Below, piece after piece: positions 49,961 through 63,400 of a stretch of 64,000 bases of DNA. The notes below the pieces were generated by a model. The model had not been told where the DNA came from. It made no database searches and worked only from the letters and a program-made list of their open reading frames with translations. Source of the stretch: Tolypeutes matacus (Eukaryota; Chordata; Mammalia; Cingulata; Chlamyphoridae); the NCBI GenBank assembly GCA_026826555.1, contig JAKSZT010053928.1, positions 37,192,159 to 37,256,158 on the forward strand, written 5' to 3'. Position numbers and translations under genes: made by a program. Every line of letters begins with the position of its first letter. The stretch's first letter is position 1.

Positions 49961-50397
49961 ATGCCAGCAAACATGGGTTAAATGTTTTCAGTTTGCTTTT
50001 ACTTTAATACGCTATGTTTAAAAAAAAAGAAAATCTACTGGAGAGGATTATTTATTACTTTAAACCATTTATTCTAGTAACCATTTACACTAAGGTTTCA
50101 ATTTTGACAATAGGTAGTTGCTGCCTAGAATATGTTGTGTTGTGATAGATTGCTTCTGCAACTAGGGGCTCAACAAGAAAGTGTTCTAATCAATTGTAAT
50201 GGCTACCATGGAAGGCAGAGATGTGGACGTCTGGGGTTCTTGCTCTCACAGAGCAGACAGGATAGGTCATTTATTTGGGATATAAAGAGTAGTGATGAAA
50301 GAGAAGGACATCAATGTTAGAGAATGGGAATATTTAGTCCAGGAGAGTGAAAACCAGTGGAAGACTCCAGCTATCCAAGAAATAACGAAGATGTGTG

Positions 50398-50449
50398 TAT
50401 GTATGTGTGTTTGTGTTTCGGGTGTGTGTGTGTGTGTGTGTGTGTGAGA
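50398..50449 (+). repeat. (TG)n microsatellite
   Basis: An impure TG/TATG segment precedes an uninterrupted TG run ending in 'gtgagacagag'. Confidence 0.95.
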
Positions 50450-51352
50450 CAGAGAAAAGGGGAAGGACATAGCAAAGTACTTGCAGAATTGGGTAGTTAT
50501 TTCCCAATTTGTCTGGGATCAGATTTTTCTATTTCTATCTGCTATTGGGGTTGCACCATACCTCAAATACTATCTCAACAAAAAAATGTCTCCTCTGTTG
50601 CCCTATGACTTGCAAACTTTCTACATTTGATTGTTGTAGAAATCTTTTTGATTCATTATTCTAGAACACCATGTAGTGTTTTCATTTTTCCCCTCAAACT
50701 GGCTACATTTATCCTTAAATATGAATGAAATTAGTCATAACATCAGTTCTCTCAACGTATAATCTTGCTGAAATGTAGCAGAAATACAAATGAATGTAAA
50801 GCTTATTTAGCATAAAAGAATATGGATGTTCCTTTTCAAATTCTGTATTGTTCTAAATTTGAACTTGATTGTTCATCCACCTTTTCAAAACAAAGTTTCG
50901 AAACCACACTGTCTTAGCCTTAGAATTGATTTTAATTTTAGGCAAACTAAACTCTGTTATGTGAATAACTAAGGTGAGAGACACTGAATGTTCTGATGAC
51001 TATTTAAGCAATTCTATGCAAATTTTAGGTTAAAGTGTTTGTTGCCTTAGATTAAAGATGCATAATGTTTGAATATTTCCTAGTGAATTCTTTCAATTAG
51101 AAGATCACAATTACCAGAGTTGTTCTTATAGATAAAGCAAAATTAGCTGTGATTTTAGTTTTCAAATTAATTAGGAATGGAAATAATACACAGTGGGCAG
51201 TGGCTTTGGCATTGGCAGAGTTCACATTGTCAAAAGTCACCCTAAAATATTTCCTAAAGGCTCCCTCCTCAAAAGCAACAAAATCTAAGGCAAATTCTTG
51301 TCTCAAATGTTTTAATATTAGCCCATATCCCAAAGCAGACAAGCTCTTTATT
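50450..51352. other. Unassigned AT-rich stretch
   Basis: Nothing recognised. The minus-strand open frame at 51097-51567 runs across two SINEs and is not a gene. Confidence 0.45.
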
Positions 51353-51353
51353 A

Positions 51354-51459
51354 TTTTTGTTTGTTTGTTTGTTTGTTTTGAGGTACCAGGTAGGGATTGA
51401 ACTCGGGACCTCTTACATGATAAGCCAGTGCTCAACCATGGAGCCACATAAGCTTCCCT
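51354..51459 (-). mobile_element. DAS-type tRNA-derived SINE, left of an adjacent pair
   Basis: On the minus strand it starts 'ggaagcttatgtggctccat' and has a B box 'gagttcaatccc' (51391-51406 region). It ends in a (CAAA)n-type tail, seen as (GTTT)n on the plus strand at 51358-51380. Only the tRNA-like unit is present. The next SINE lies immediately to the right in the same orientation. Confidence 0.85.
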
Positions 51460-51465
51460 GAGTTT

Positions 51466-51581
51466 TTTTTTTGTTGTTGTTGTTGTTTTGTTTTGTTTGT
51501 TTGTTTTTAGGAGGCATGGGGAATAGAACCCGGGACCTCCCATGTGAGAGGCAGGCACTTGAGCCACATCTGCTCCCCTCT
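51466..51581 (-). mobile_element. DAS-type tRNA-derived SINE, right of an adjacent pair
   Basis: On the minus strand it starts 'gagcagatgtggctcaagtg' and has a B box 'gggttctattccc'. Its A/CAA-rich tail (T/GTT-rich on the plus strand, 51466-51510) runs up to within a few bases of the head of the neighbouring SINE. Confidence 0.87.
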
Positions 51582-52325
51582 GTATTATGTGTTTGAAAAA
51601 TACTTATAACCTGCTCTGCAGTCATTGCTGTGGAGGGGTTCTGTGTTAATTAGGGAAATGCTACCTATTAAAAACTATAAAATCAGGGAAATGCCAGCTA
51701 TATAAAAATATTTTTAAATTCTAATTTTTTCAGGAGCTTAATACAAGAAAATACACATGGCCATGTAACTGTCTAATAGAGAGATTCCTGGTTGGAGGTA
51801 GTGCTGCTGATTTAGGGTTCTGCCATTTTCTAAGGCATTATTTCCAGGGTCTTCCTAGAGGGAAGAGACATCCAGCAAACAGACAGGGGGAGGAGGAAAC
51901 AGAGGGTAAAAGCATACCTATTTCTAGTTAACCTCCACCCAGAAGAGACAGGCATCACTTCTGCTCATATTCTGTTCATGAGAATTAATCAGATGGCCAC
52001 ATCCAGTTGTAAAGGAGGCTAAGAAATACAGCTCTTGGCAGAGCAGCCACTTCCCAGCAATAACTGCATCATGAAAGAGAGTACAAATCTTTGGTTTACA
52101 GCCATCTTTGCCACAGTTCCTTATTTAAATAAATCTATGCAATATTTTTGGAAAAGTAGGATAATTCATTGACAATACTGGTTACCTAACTAGATAACTA
52201 ATGTAGACATTAATAAATGTTGCAATAGCCTTCTACAAGATCCACATGCTTCCACACTTGTTCTACCAACTAAACATTATTCACAGGGAAGCTAGGGTGT
52301 TTTATTAACAAATACAATTGAGTTT
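51582..52325. other. Unassigned non-coding stretch
   Basis: No gene or family recognised. Confidence 0.45.
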
Positions 52326-52329
52326 ATTT

Positions 52330-52770
52330 AAATTTCTTGCTTGTAATCATCACTGGTCCCTTGCACATAGAATAAAATGCATATGTCTAATCAAAGCTAT
52401 AGGGACATGATACCCCTGCCTACCCCTCTGATCTTTCTGCCCTATCCTCATTACAGGAATTAACACACTTACTGTGTCCTCTACCTTTACTGCTCTTCCT
52501 CCAGATAGTCACACATTAGACTTCTCATCACTCAGGTTGAAGCTCAAATGTCAAATCCTCCTAGACGCACATCCTGACCATTCTAACTAAAGAAGCCAGT
52601 CACCACGACCTTGCTTCCTAGCATCTACCAGTGCTGTGATACCTAATGCCATAATATTCTACATCTGATCTGGGCCTTGAAGTTGGCCTAATCTGACCTC
52701 TCATGTTACAGATGAGGAAATTAGAACCAGTGGAAGAGCTGAGACCCAGAAGCCATTAGATAGTTCCAAC
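52330..52770 (+). repeat. L2 LINE fragment followed by a MIR-like piece
   Basis: 'ccttgcacatagaataaaat', 'ccctgcctacccctctgatc', 'gaagctcaaatgtcaaatcc' and 'cctagacgcacatcctgacc' are in L2 3' region order (about 52335-52670). At about 52690-52760, 'tgttacagatgaggaaatta' continues as the complement of a MIR 3' part. Confidence 0.65.
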
Positions 52771-54635
52771 ATTTATTTTATGAAATAAATTAGAGTATGT
52801 GAGATATAATAATCTCATATTTGTTTGAATAAATTGATATTTCTTTTCCAGAAAGGAGAGCTGCTAGTTGTTAATAGATAATAGGAAGGATGTAGCTTTT
52901 AAATAAATACAAGTTTGAGGGGCAAGTAAGATGAAAAAGTATCTGCAGCTATGCTGTAGCCTCTAGTTATAGGTGGTATTTACATTTAAATTAATTAAAA
53001 TTAGGAAAAACTCAAAGTTAATTCCTCAGTTACATTAGTCAGATTTCAGTGTTCAATAGTGTTAAGTGTCTACCATATTAGAGAATGCAGAGGAACATTT
53101 TCATAATCCAGAAAGTTTTTTCTGAGCATGCTGGTCCATAGGTTTTTCTTTCCTATGCTTTCACTAGTTTGTGATCCTGGGTTCTCCTTTCCTTAATTCT
53201 TTTTTTTTTTTTTTTTCCTTTTAAACTAGCTTATTCTTGGATCTGTCTCTCATGCTTCACTATTGAATGTCAGAGGCAGGCTTTGGACAAAGCAGTTAAG
53301 GAAAGGTGGGGCAGGGCATAAGTGCAATTCTCTGTCAATCTCTGTGAAAGCTGGGGCTCCTAATTCATATTTGCTTTAATTTCTACCTTGACGAAAAAAT
53401 GCTGATTTTCTTACATTGTTGTAGAAAAATAAAACTTTAAGAACTTAACCACACATGATTGTACAAAACCTTTCTGGGACCTTATATTGTAACATGGGGG
53501 TGCTGCATAATGTCAGCAGCCCTCTGTGATGTGGGGAGGGAGTGTTCATACTATTTCCTTTTAATTCTGTTTTTAGTTCTTGGTGGAAAGACACATTTAC
53601 CAATTTACCTGCTTCCAAGGTAAAGAGTATCATTCCTTGAACTCTAGAGGGCACTTGCTAGTAACTCAAGAATAAGCCAACCCAGCCTCTCTCTCGTCGG
53701 CTGTTTAAATGGTGATGCTCTTGTTTCCCTCACTCATACTAGAGAAATAATAATTCAGGATATTCAGAGACTTGACCTGTTGTTTCAATTATGTAAGTTT
53801 ATATCTAAAACAAAGAGGTTCTGTTTATTATTCTTGTTATGAAGATATATTAATGAGGTCATATGGGAAAACATAGATGACAGTAAAAACCAATTACAAG
53901 AATGTAAAAATCATGTCAAAATTAATTTTTTTCTGATAATGGGCATGATGATCACTGTCATTTTCTAAGCTTGGATTTACAAGGCATGCACTTGAGACAC
54001 AATTTTTTTCTGGTCTGATTTGGTAAGCAGTCCCAAGGTATATGCATTATTATCCCAATAGCTAGACATTGTCCAGGCATAGCTAAATGATTCCAAAGTA
54101 ATATATCCCTTTCTTTGTTGTTCAAACACAAATGAATACTATATTTCTTGGTGTCCACTTTAAAGAGGGACATTGACTATTTACAGAGAAAATACCCAAG
54201 ATGGTGGGAGAAGGAAATGGACTGAACTGAATATGAGAACAAGAGTGTTTATCGTGAATAAGAGAAATCGGACAAAGGAGATTATAAGGTTCATAACGTG
54301 TTTGTGAGTCTACCGTGAAAAAGTGATTCTACTTAGTCTATGTAATTTCAGACATGAAAAATGACAAATGGATGGCAATGATGTGGAGATAGACTTAAAT
54401 TCAGTATGTGTTAAATAGTTGGTGGTGTATACTTTCTAAACAGTTTTTATTCAGGGAAATATTAAATTGCCACCTTTTTAGGAAATTTTGAAGTGTTCAT
54501 TTCTTGGGAACTGGTTTTCTCTTATGTCTATCTCTATGCTTTCTTCCAACTGTTTGACCCTATAATTCATCACTAATTGTGAGCTCTAGGACAATTTAAG
54601 ACAAGAGATGAAGACATATAAATACATAAGTGGAA
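52771..54635. other. Unassigned non-coding stretch
   Basis: No gene or family recognised. A T run of about 20 bases lies near 53199-53218. Confidence 0.45.
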
Positions 54636-54644
54636 TTGATTACT

Positions 54645-56115
54645 GATATCTGACTTTATTAATGGAAGTACTATCCCCATTCCTAAATAATTGGAAGAAC
54701 ATTCCATGCTCACAGATTGGAAGACTAAATATCATTAAGATATCAATTCTACCAAAATTGGTATACAGATTCAATGCAATCCCAATGAAAATCCCACTAA
54801 CATTTTTCAAATAAATGGAAAACATGATTATCGAATTTATTTGAAAGGGTAAGGGGACTTGAATAGCCAGAAACATCTTAACAAGGAAAAGCAAAGTAGG
54901 AGACTCTCACTTCCAAACTTTAAATCATATTACTTAGCTACAGTGGTAAAAAATAGCATGGTACTGGCATAAAGACAAGCATATATACCAATGGAACTGA
55001 ATTGATGTTTCAGAAACAGACTCTCACACCTATGGTCAAGGGATTTTTGACAAGCCTGTCAAGCCCACCCAGCTCAGGAAGAATAGTCCATTCAACAAAT
55101 GGTGCTGAGAGAACTGGATATCTGCAGCCAAAAGAAAACTATACAAAATTATACAAAAATTACATCAAAATGGATAAAAAACCTAAATATAAATATAAAT
55201 ATAAAAGCAAGAACCATAAAGCTTCTAGAAGAAGATGTGGGAAAACATCTTCAAGACCTAGTTGTTGTTGGTGGACTACTGATGCTTCATGTATGTAGAA
55301 GTTTTAATTAACTTTACTGTAAAAGTGTAGAAATGTATAGAGTTGATGTTAACACATTATAGTGAGTAACAGCTGGTTTATAAATGGGAATGTGGCTGGA
55401 AAGAGTAATATCAATTGAAAGAAAGCTAGAGAATAATCTAGGGACTGAATAACACAGTAAACCCAGAGGTGGATGAGAATTGTGGTTGATGATACAGAAG
55501 CAAGAGTGTCCTTTGTGAGCTAGAGCAGATGTACATCACTAGTGTAGGGTGGTGGGAATGTGAAGCAGCATGGGAAAGCTACAACTGGAGTGATCTATGG
55601 GCTGTGGTTAACAGCAAAACTGTAATATTCATGCATCTATGTCAAAGATGTACTGTGTTGATAATGGGGGAGTATGGAAAAAGTGTGCCAAATATATGCT
55701 ATGGACCTGGTAATAGTCTGATGATGTTATCTCATAATCTGTAACAGATGTTCCACCACAGTGTGGTGTGTTGATAGAGGGCTGTTGTATGGGAATTCTG
55801 CATATGTGCATGATTGTTTTGTAGGTTCACAACTTCTTTAATTAAATATATATTTTAAAAAATAATAATAGGGTGGTTTGGGGGAAAAGTACACGAAATG
55901 TAAGATACTATGGCTAGTAGTAATATTTTCAGGATGCTGCTCTTAAATCATTAGTTAAAAATGTTTCACAACAATGCAAGGTATTGGTGAGGAATGAGAT
56001 CCCTGCATGATTTATGTATGTTTGTTTTTTAAGTTCACAACTATTACTATACACTTATTGATTATGTATGTTTATGTATGAGTGATATACTTCAATAATT
56101 TTTTTTAAAAATGGT
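54645..56115 (+). mobile_element. LINE-1, 5'-truncated with ORF2 C-terminal deletion (L1 copy 3)
   Basis: A plus-strand L1 begins inside the RT-distal part of ORF2 at about 54650. It carries 'attcaatgcaatcccaatga' at 54771 and 'aatggtgctgagagaactgg' at 55098. The sequence runs to the codons for 'LLEEDVGKHLQDL' at about 55225-55265. It then jumps into a 3' untranslated region ('gtggttaacagcaaaac', 'cacaacttctttaatta') ending at an A-rich stretch near 55855. A further 250 bases to 56115, with a second 'agttcacaactattac' motif, look like another L1 tail fragment. Confidence 0.85.
54650..55275 (+). pseudogene. L1 ORF2 remnant, RT-distal region only
   Basis: The fragment covers the segment after the RT catalytic core, ending at the 'LQDL' block. 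It is frameshifted: the open pieces 55002-55298 and 55099-55311 are in different frames. The C-terminal cysteine-containing region, spanning about 820 bases in L1 copy 1 (17648-18465), is absent. Confidence 0.85.
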
Positions 56116-56119
56116 AAAA

Positions 56120-59100
56120 AAGCAATATATAATACTGAAACAAATAAGCTAGTATTGATGAAAAATACTGATGATCTTTTAAAAGTCACAAGATTGTTTT
56201 ACAATCATTCTACTTGTGTATGCACCACAAATTTCTATCACATTGAGTATTTTAAGCTATGTTAATTGGCCACCTTTATTGATGACTCAGAAGTTTACCA
56301 GAACTCCTATGATTAACATGCCCTGTGTTTTCATACCATGCATAGAAATTTTATTTTAAAACCACATTAAAAGACAAAATAACATTTAAAATTTTTAAAT
56401 GAACAATAGAGTAATTTCTCCCAATGAACTAAATCTCTATTTTCCTTTTTTATTTGAAGAAATGTAAGTTCACTTTTTAGACATACTGTAAAATTCTTGA
56501 AATTCTTCCTCCCACTTCATACCTCCTTGTTTTGGACATTGAGAAAAAATGTGATTTTCCCAAGAATTATATAGAGTATTTTATTCCAAATTGATATTTT
56601 AATGCAAATGAAATTCATGGATTGCTAGGTTCTCCTTGTACATTACAAGATAATTTATTCAAAATTGATGAGCAAAATTACATTGGATTGTTTAGTAATT
56701 GGCAACAGTCCCCAATGACCCAATTAGGCATAAATGTTTTCCAAAAATGTTATTTTAGAAAAGAGATAATGAGATAAACCCATAAGAGCTATCAATATTA
56801 CAATTGCAAAATTTTCTGTTATTAATACAGAAAATAATCAGCTGAGGTGAGAATAAACAAAATAATAAAGCATAATAATATACCAAAACCTCATTTTGCT
56901 ATATTCTTTAATTTTAGAGTTGCGCCAACAATATTTTCCATATGTAAAAAATTTACCATCCTTGCAATATGGGAAATACGTAAGGAGTATGTAATACTCT
57001 TACATAATGTAAAGACCTATGTTCCAGTAAGAAAGTTAGGAATAATGAATGTTTTGAATTAGGTCTGTATGAATCATAGACAAAATAGAAATAATGCATC
57101 CTGGTGTGGCACTAAGGTTGAACAGAAAAACTGTGCTTCACTTCACAGTAGAAAATATTCTAGTATCTGATGGTATGTTTATTTTCCTTGTTCTTCTTAT
57201 TAGCAGTTATCCAATAGTAATTGAAAAAAAATTTGGATATTAAACTCAACATGATATTCCATGTTGATTATTTCACCAATGTCCAAAATTGCAAACAACA
57301 AAATATCAGAAGATATATAGAACAGCAGCAAACTCAAAAATAATATTTGGTAGGTAGAATCCACTATCAACATAATGATTTAGCAGTCTGCATTAGAGAG
57401 CTTCACAGACATAAATGCATATCACAGTTTATTATATAATTTTATTAATAGGAATATGATTTTAAATTTTCAAATGTAGTTAACTCCTCCCTAAAAGTAA
57501 AAAATATTAAGTTGATCTACGTCTGAATATATTAAATTCATTATAATAGGAAAATAAAACTCTTGAAAACCATATGGAACTTTTTTGAAAAATAATACCA
57601 TCTTAGAGGGATTTCATTCATAATGCCTAGCATGACATATTTAATTCATCTCCTTTTCACTATTTCCAAAACATAAAAATTGTCACGTCTCTACTTTCTT
57701 ACCTTACAAACTCCATAAAATGTTTTCTCTAAAAGTTTTTCCTCCATTTTTTCCCCAACCTTTTTCCTGTCATTAACGCTCTATCTTTTCCACTGCAAAT
57801 TGACCCCACCTATCTAGATTGCTCTCCGTTCTTCTAATTCATCCCTGCACAATGAAGTCCCAGACACAGAATACTTATTCCGTATCTGTCCAGAGCACAG
57901 GAAGTAGCTGTGAATTCTCATATGTTATTATTTTTACCTAACACAGATGTACAATATACCCTTTATGCAAGGGAACTGGTTGTTTTAACTAAAGATCCCC
58001 TCTTTGACCTGATTCATAGTGCTGTAAAGCCCACAAGGGTAGAGATAGTAAGCTCCTTGCAGTTGATTTATTTATCATGTGACCCTATTTCTCATGTGGC
58101 CTATAAAAGTTTTGGGGCTTGCAAAAGTGTGTGAATGTCAGTCCTATATCTAGCCATCTGGGAAAAAAAGAAAAGGAAAAAAGAAAAAAAAGTGTGTGAA
58201 TGAAAGATTGAGTGAAAGAATGAAGGAATATTTATAGAATTAACTCTCTCTCCATTAAAAGGCAATGAGGAATTCTACAAAAAATTTCTTTAACTCAGCA
58301 TTTTTCAAACCTTTTTTAAACCAAACATTTAAAGTTTGTTTTTTCTCTGACACCTATTAATATCCTGTAACACTTTAATGTTCTACAGCACTTTGTAAAA
58401 GTTGTTTTAGGTGATAGAGTTGATAATAAAAAATAGCTCTGAAAACTACATATGGTTCAACCCTTTTCATTTATCTGAACCAAAGCTGATATAGGAGCAA
58501 ATGCAAGCATGGTTGAACAAAGGAGTAATAACATTGTTAAATTTTATTTCTAATTTAATAAATGAGACATTCTGGAACCTAAAATACAATAAGAATAAGT
58601 GAAGAATTTATAAAATATGCTTTCAGGGCACTATATTAGGTTTGGCATTACTCAAAAATTTATATTTAGTTAAAATAAGCACTGCACATAAATAAAACCA
58701 AACAATGAGTGACTGTGATATGGATTATTGACCGTATTATGCCCTGACTCAATGAGAAGAAAATAAAATCTTTCAAAAACACTGACCTACAGAAACTTTA
58801 CAGCTTCCCTGGACAAATGTCTTAACAGTTTAACACTTCAGAGATGTCTAATGCCTTCAGGAGGCCTAATAGATATGGCTTCATTTCCTACATTGCTGAA
58901 TCTGCTTAGGGTAAATCCTAACTCACCACACAGTTTAAACCTTGTCACTCTCAGACATTAAACACAATTCAGAGAAAAAGTAAAAAAAAAAAAAAAAAAA
59001 AAAAATCAGCCACCTAGCCACAGTTTTGAAAGTGGGTCAACTAACTGTGTTAATGCATCACAGCTGCAGTGTCCCTAAGATAGGCAAAGGGTAGAAAGGA

Positions 59101-59975
59101 ATAAAAAGAATTAGAGCATGCTAACCTATGGTCTCTCTTCCTTCTATACATTTATATGGCCTCTTCTGTGGCTTTGCCTGGGTTGAGGTCTGCTGAAAAT
59201 TCAGACCAGCTACCAATAAAAGATAATGATTGTCTTCCTCTTTCTATGGAGGACAAGGCTAGGGTTACTTTACCAACAAGCAGGAAAGTAAACCCTTAGA
59301 AAACTCAACCCAATTCCCCAAAACAAACAAACAAACAAAAGTGTATGAAAGTACGTATACTTAAAATATGCTTATTCTTTTAGAGACTAAATGAATATTA
59401 TCAGATGCTAAAACCAGAGCAGAATGTCCCTTTGCTCAAGCGATCAGTATCAGATAGAATAGTCCTTGTATTAGTCAAATTCAATCAGTAACGTAAAACA
59501 TGACTAGATATATGCCAAGCTTCCCTAATTTAATTCTGAAGGGCGGGGAAGTGTAGCACTTGTGCGGGGGGCACAACTCATGATGCAATGTCACTTTACA
59601 TGAGCTTGTATCACATTATAATCAGATGTGATGAAATATAACACATCCCAAAACAAAATGAAAGTGATGGATATACAATATAATATGTAATGCAGAGTAT
59701 GCATAACAGGGGCAAAACAAATTACGGGAAGTCTGGGCAAACTGTGAAAGCAAATGATTTGAATTTATTTTCAGATCAAATCTTCACTCCAGTGACACTA
59801 GGCAGAAATATCATCATTACTAGTCAGGGCGTAATACTGCTGCCACTGCAAATAGCAGTGGCTGGAAAATTGGAACACTAGTTGTTATGCTATGTGTCCT
59901 TTTTCCCTTTGAAAATTATTGATAATGGTTCTGGTTTAATTATTCACAGAATCACCAAATAATGCAGGGAGCTAG
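56120..59975. other. Unassigned AT-rich non-coding stretch
   Basis: No gene recognised. There is a purine-rich A/G patch at about 58160-58195 and a run of about 23 A at 58983-59005. The A run has no recognisable SINE or LINE body on its left, so it may be the tail of an unrecognised retroposon. Confidence 0.4.
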
Positions 59976-60471
59976 TTTTATTTATTTATTTAACAGAAGT
60001 TGTAGTTTTATAGAAAACTCATGCAGAAAATAAGATTTCCTATATACCACCCCCTGCCCACCACATGAACACAAAGTTCTCCCTGTTATTATTATGATCA
60101 GTTTGCAGTAGTGCAGAATCTTTGTTACAATTGACAAAAACAATATAATTGTAATTATGCAATTAATTATAGTCCATAGCTTACATTTGGCTTCACTGTT
60201 TATGTTGTACAGTCCTGTTATTTTTTTTTAAATATTCTAGTAATATATATACAACCTAAAATTTCCCCTTTTAACAACATACAAATATATAATTAATTGC
60301 TGTTAATCACATTCACAATGTTGCAATGTTGTGTTACCATTGCCAAACTTTTTCCATCACCCAAAACAGAAAGTATGTACCAATTAAGCATTAACTATAG
60401 ATTCCACACCGCCACCTGGCCCCTGGAAACCTGCATTCTAGTTTCTGACTCTATAAATTCGCTTATTCTAA

Positions 60472-63400
60472 TTATTTCATATCAGTGAGATCATGCATTA
60501 TTTCTTCTTCTGTATCTGGCTTCTTTCACCCAATATGATTTCTTCAAGGTTCATCCAAGTTACCGCATACATCAGGATTCCGTTCCTTTTTACAGCTGAA
60601 TAATATTCTACTGTATGTATATACCACATTTTGTTTATCCATTCATCTACTTATGGACACTGGGTTACTTCTACATTTGGCATTTGTAATAAACCCTCTA
60701 TTAACATTGGTGTGCTAAGGTCTGTTCAAATCTCTGCCTTCAATTCTTTTGGGTATATATCTAGAAGTGGGATTCCCAGGTCATATGGTAATTCTATACT
60801 TAATTTTCTGAGGAACTGCCAAACTGTTTTCTACAGCCTCTACACCATGTTATATTTCCACTAATAATGAATGAGCATTCTTATTTCTCCTCATCCTCTC
60901 CAACTGTTGTTTTATTTTTAATAGTAGCATTGTAGTGGGTACAAGATGCTCTGTTAATTGTGGCTTTGATTTGCTAATGATGTTGAGATCTTATGTGCTT
61001 ATTGGCCATTTGTATGTCTTTAGAGAAAAGTCTATTAAAGTCTTTTTCCCATTTTTTTGACTGTTGAGCTACAGGATTTCTTCATATATTCTGGATATTA
61101 AACCCTTATTGGATATATGCTTTTCAAACATTTTCTTTAATTATGTAAGTTGTATATTTACTTTCATGATGAAGTTCCTTGATGCACAATTTTTAAAAAA
61201 TTTTGTTGCGGTCCCATTTAACTTTAACTTTTCTTCTTTCGCTCATGTTTTTGGTTAAAGTTTAAGAAACCATTGTAAACACAATGTCCTAAAGGTGCTT
61301 CCCTGTTTTCTTCTATGAGTTTTTAGTTTTGGCTCTTATATTTAAGTCTGATCCATTTTGAGTTAATTTTTGTATATGGTGTGAGGTCAGAGGCCACATT
61401 TATTCTTTTACACATGGATATCCCATGTTCCCAGCACCATTTTTAAGAGATTATTCTTTCCCTATTGAGTGGAATTGGCAGCTTTGTCAAAAATCAATTA
61501 ACCATAGATGTGAAGGTTTATTTCTTAACTCTCAATTTCTTGCATTAGTCTATAAGTCTGTCCTTGTGTCAGTACCTTGCTGGGTTTTTTGTTGTTGTTG
61601 TTGTTGTTTTGGTGGTTTTTTAAAATTCTACAGCTCTTTATTAAGTTTTTGAACTAGGAAGTGTGAGTCCTCCAACTTTGTTCTTTCAAGATGGTTTTGG
61701 CTATTCAGGGGTTCCTTACCCTTCCATGCAAATTTAGTGATTGGCTTTTCCAATTCTTCAAAGAAAGCTGTGGGAATTTTGATTGGGATTGCATTGAATT
61801 TGTAAATCACTTTGTGTAGAATTGACATCTGAACAATATTTAGTCCTCCAATCCATGTAACGTGCTTATATCCTTCCATTTCTTTAGGTCTTCTTTGATT
61901 TCTTTTAGCAATATTTTGTAGTTTTCTATGTATAAGTTATTTCCATCCGTGGCTAAATTTATTCCCAGATATTGGATTCTATTAGTTGTTCCTGTAAAGG
62001 GAATTTTTTCTTGATTTCCTTTTCAGGGTGTTCATTACTAGTATAAAGAAACACTACTGATTTTTGTGTTCTAATCTTGTACCCTGCCACTTTGATGTTT
62101 GTTTATAAGCTCTAGTAGTTTTATTGTGGATTTTTCAGGATTTTCTATGTATAGGATCATGTCATCTGCAAATAGGGAAGGACTGAATTCTTCCTTTCCA
62201 ATCTGAATGCCTTTTATTTATTTTTCTTGCCTAATTGCTCTGGCTAGAACTTCCAGTAAATGTTGCATAACAATGGTGACAGTGGGCATCCTTGTCTTAT
62301 TCCTATTCTTAGAGGGAAAGATTTCTTCTTTCACCATTGAGTATGATGTAGGCTGTGGTTTTTCACATATGCCCTTTATCATGTTCAGGAAGATTTTGTC
62401 TTCTTTTTTTTTTTAAGATTTATTTTATTTATTTATTTATTTATTTATTTATCCCCTTTTTTGTGTTTGCTGTCTGTTCTCTGTGTCCATTCGCTGTGTG
62501 CTCTCTGTGTCTGCTTGTCTTCCCTTCTTGTCTTCTCTTTAGGAGGCACCAGGAACCAATCCTGAGACCTTCTGATTTGGGAGAGAGGCACTCAATTGCT
62601 TAAGTGACCTCAGCTCCCTGGTTTGTTGTGTCTTTCCTCATCTCTCCTCTTTGTCTCTTTTTGTTGTGCAAGCTCTCCACACGGGCCAGCTCTCCACAGG
62701 GCCAGTTCGCTTTCACCAGGAGGCCCTGGGCAATGAACCCGGGACCTCCCATATTGTAGATGGGAGCCCAATTGCTTGAGCCACATCCGCTTCCAGGAAG
62801 ATTTCTTCTATTCCTAATTTCCTAAGTTTTTTTTTTTTTTTTTCAAGAAAGGATGCAGGATTTTGTCAAAAGCTCTTTCTGAATCAACTGAGATGATCAT
62901 GTGTTTTTGTCCTTTGTTCTATTAATGGGCTGTATCTCATTAATTGATTTCCTTATGTTGCACCATCCTTGTATACCTTGGATAAGTCCCATTTGTTTAT
63001 AGTGTATACTTCTTTTAATGTACTGTTGGACTTGGTTTTCTGATATTTTTGTTGAGGATTTTTTGCATCTATATTTATAAGGAATATTTGTTTGTAATTT
63101 TCTTTTCTTGTGAAATCGCTGTCTTGCTTTGGTATTAAGGTTTTGTTTCCTTCATAGAATGATTTAGAAGTGATCCCTCCTCTTCAATTGTTTGGAAAAG
63201 TTGGAGCAGGATTGGTGTTAATTCTCCCTAGAATGTTTGATAAATTTCACCAGTGAAGCCACCTGGTCTTGGGCTTTGCTTTATTGGGAATTTGTTTTGC
63301 TTTTTTCTTTTTTGATGACTGATTCAAACTCTTTACTTTTTATTCATCTATTGAGATCTCTTTTTCCTCTTAAATTGGTATAGGTCATTTTTGGGTTTCT

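Noticed and set aside
51097..51567. 156-codon open frame on the minus strand
   Set aside because: It runs through two tRNA-derived SINEs and their simple-repeat tails, so it is not a gene.
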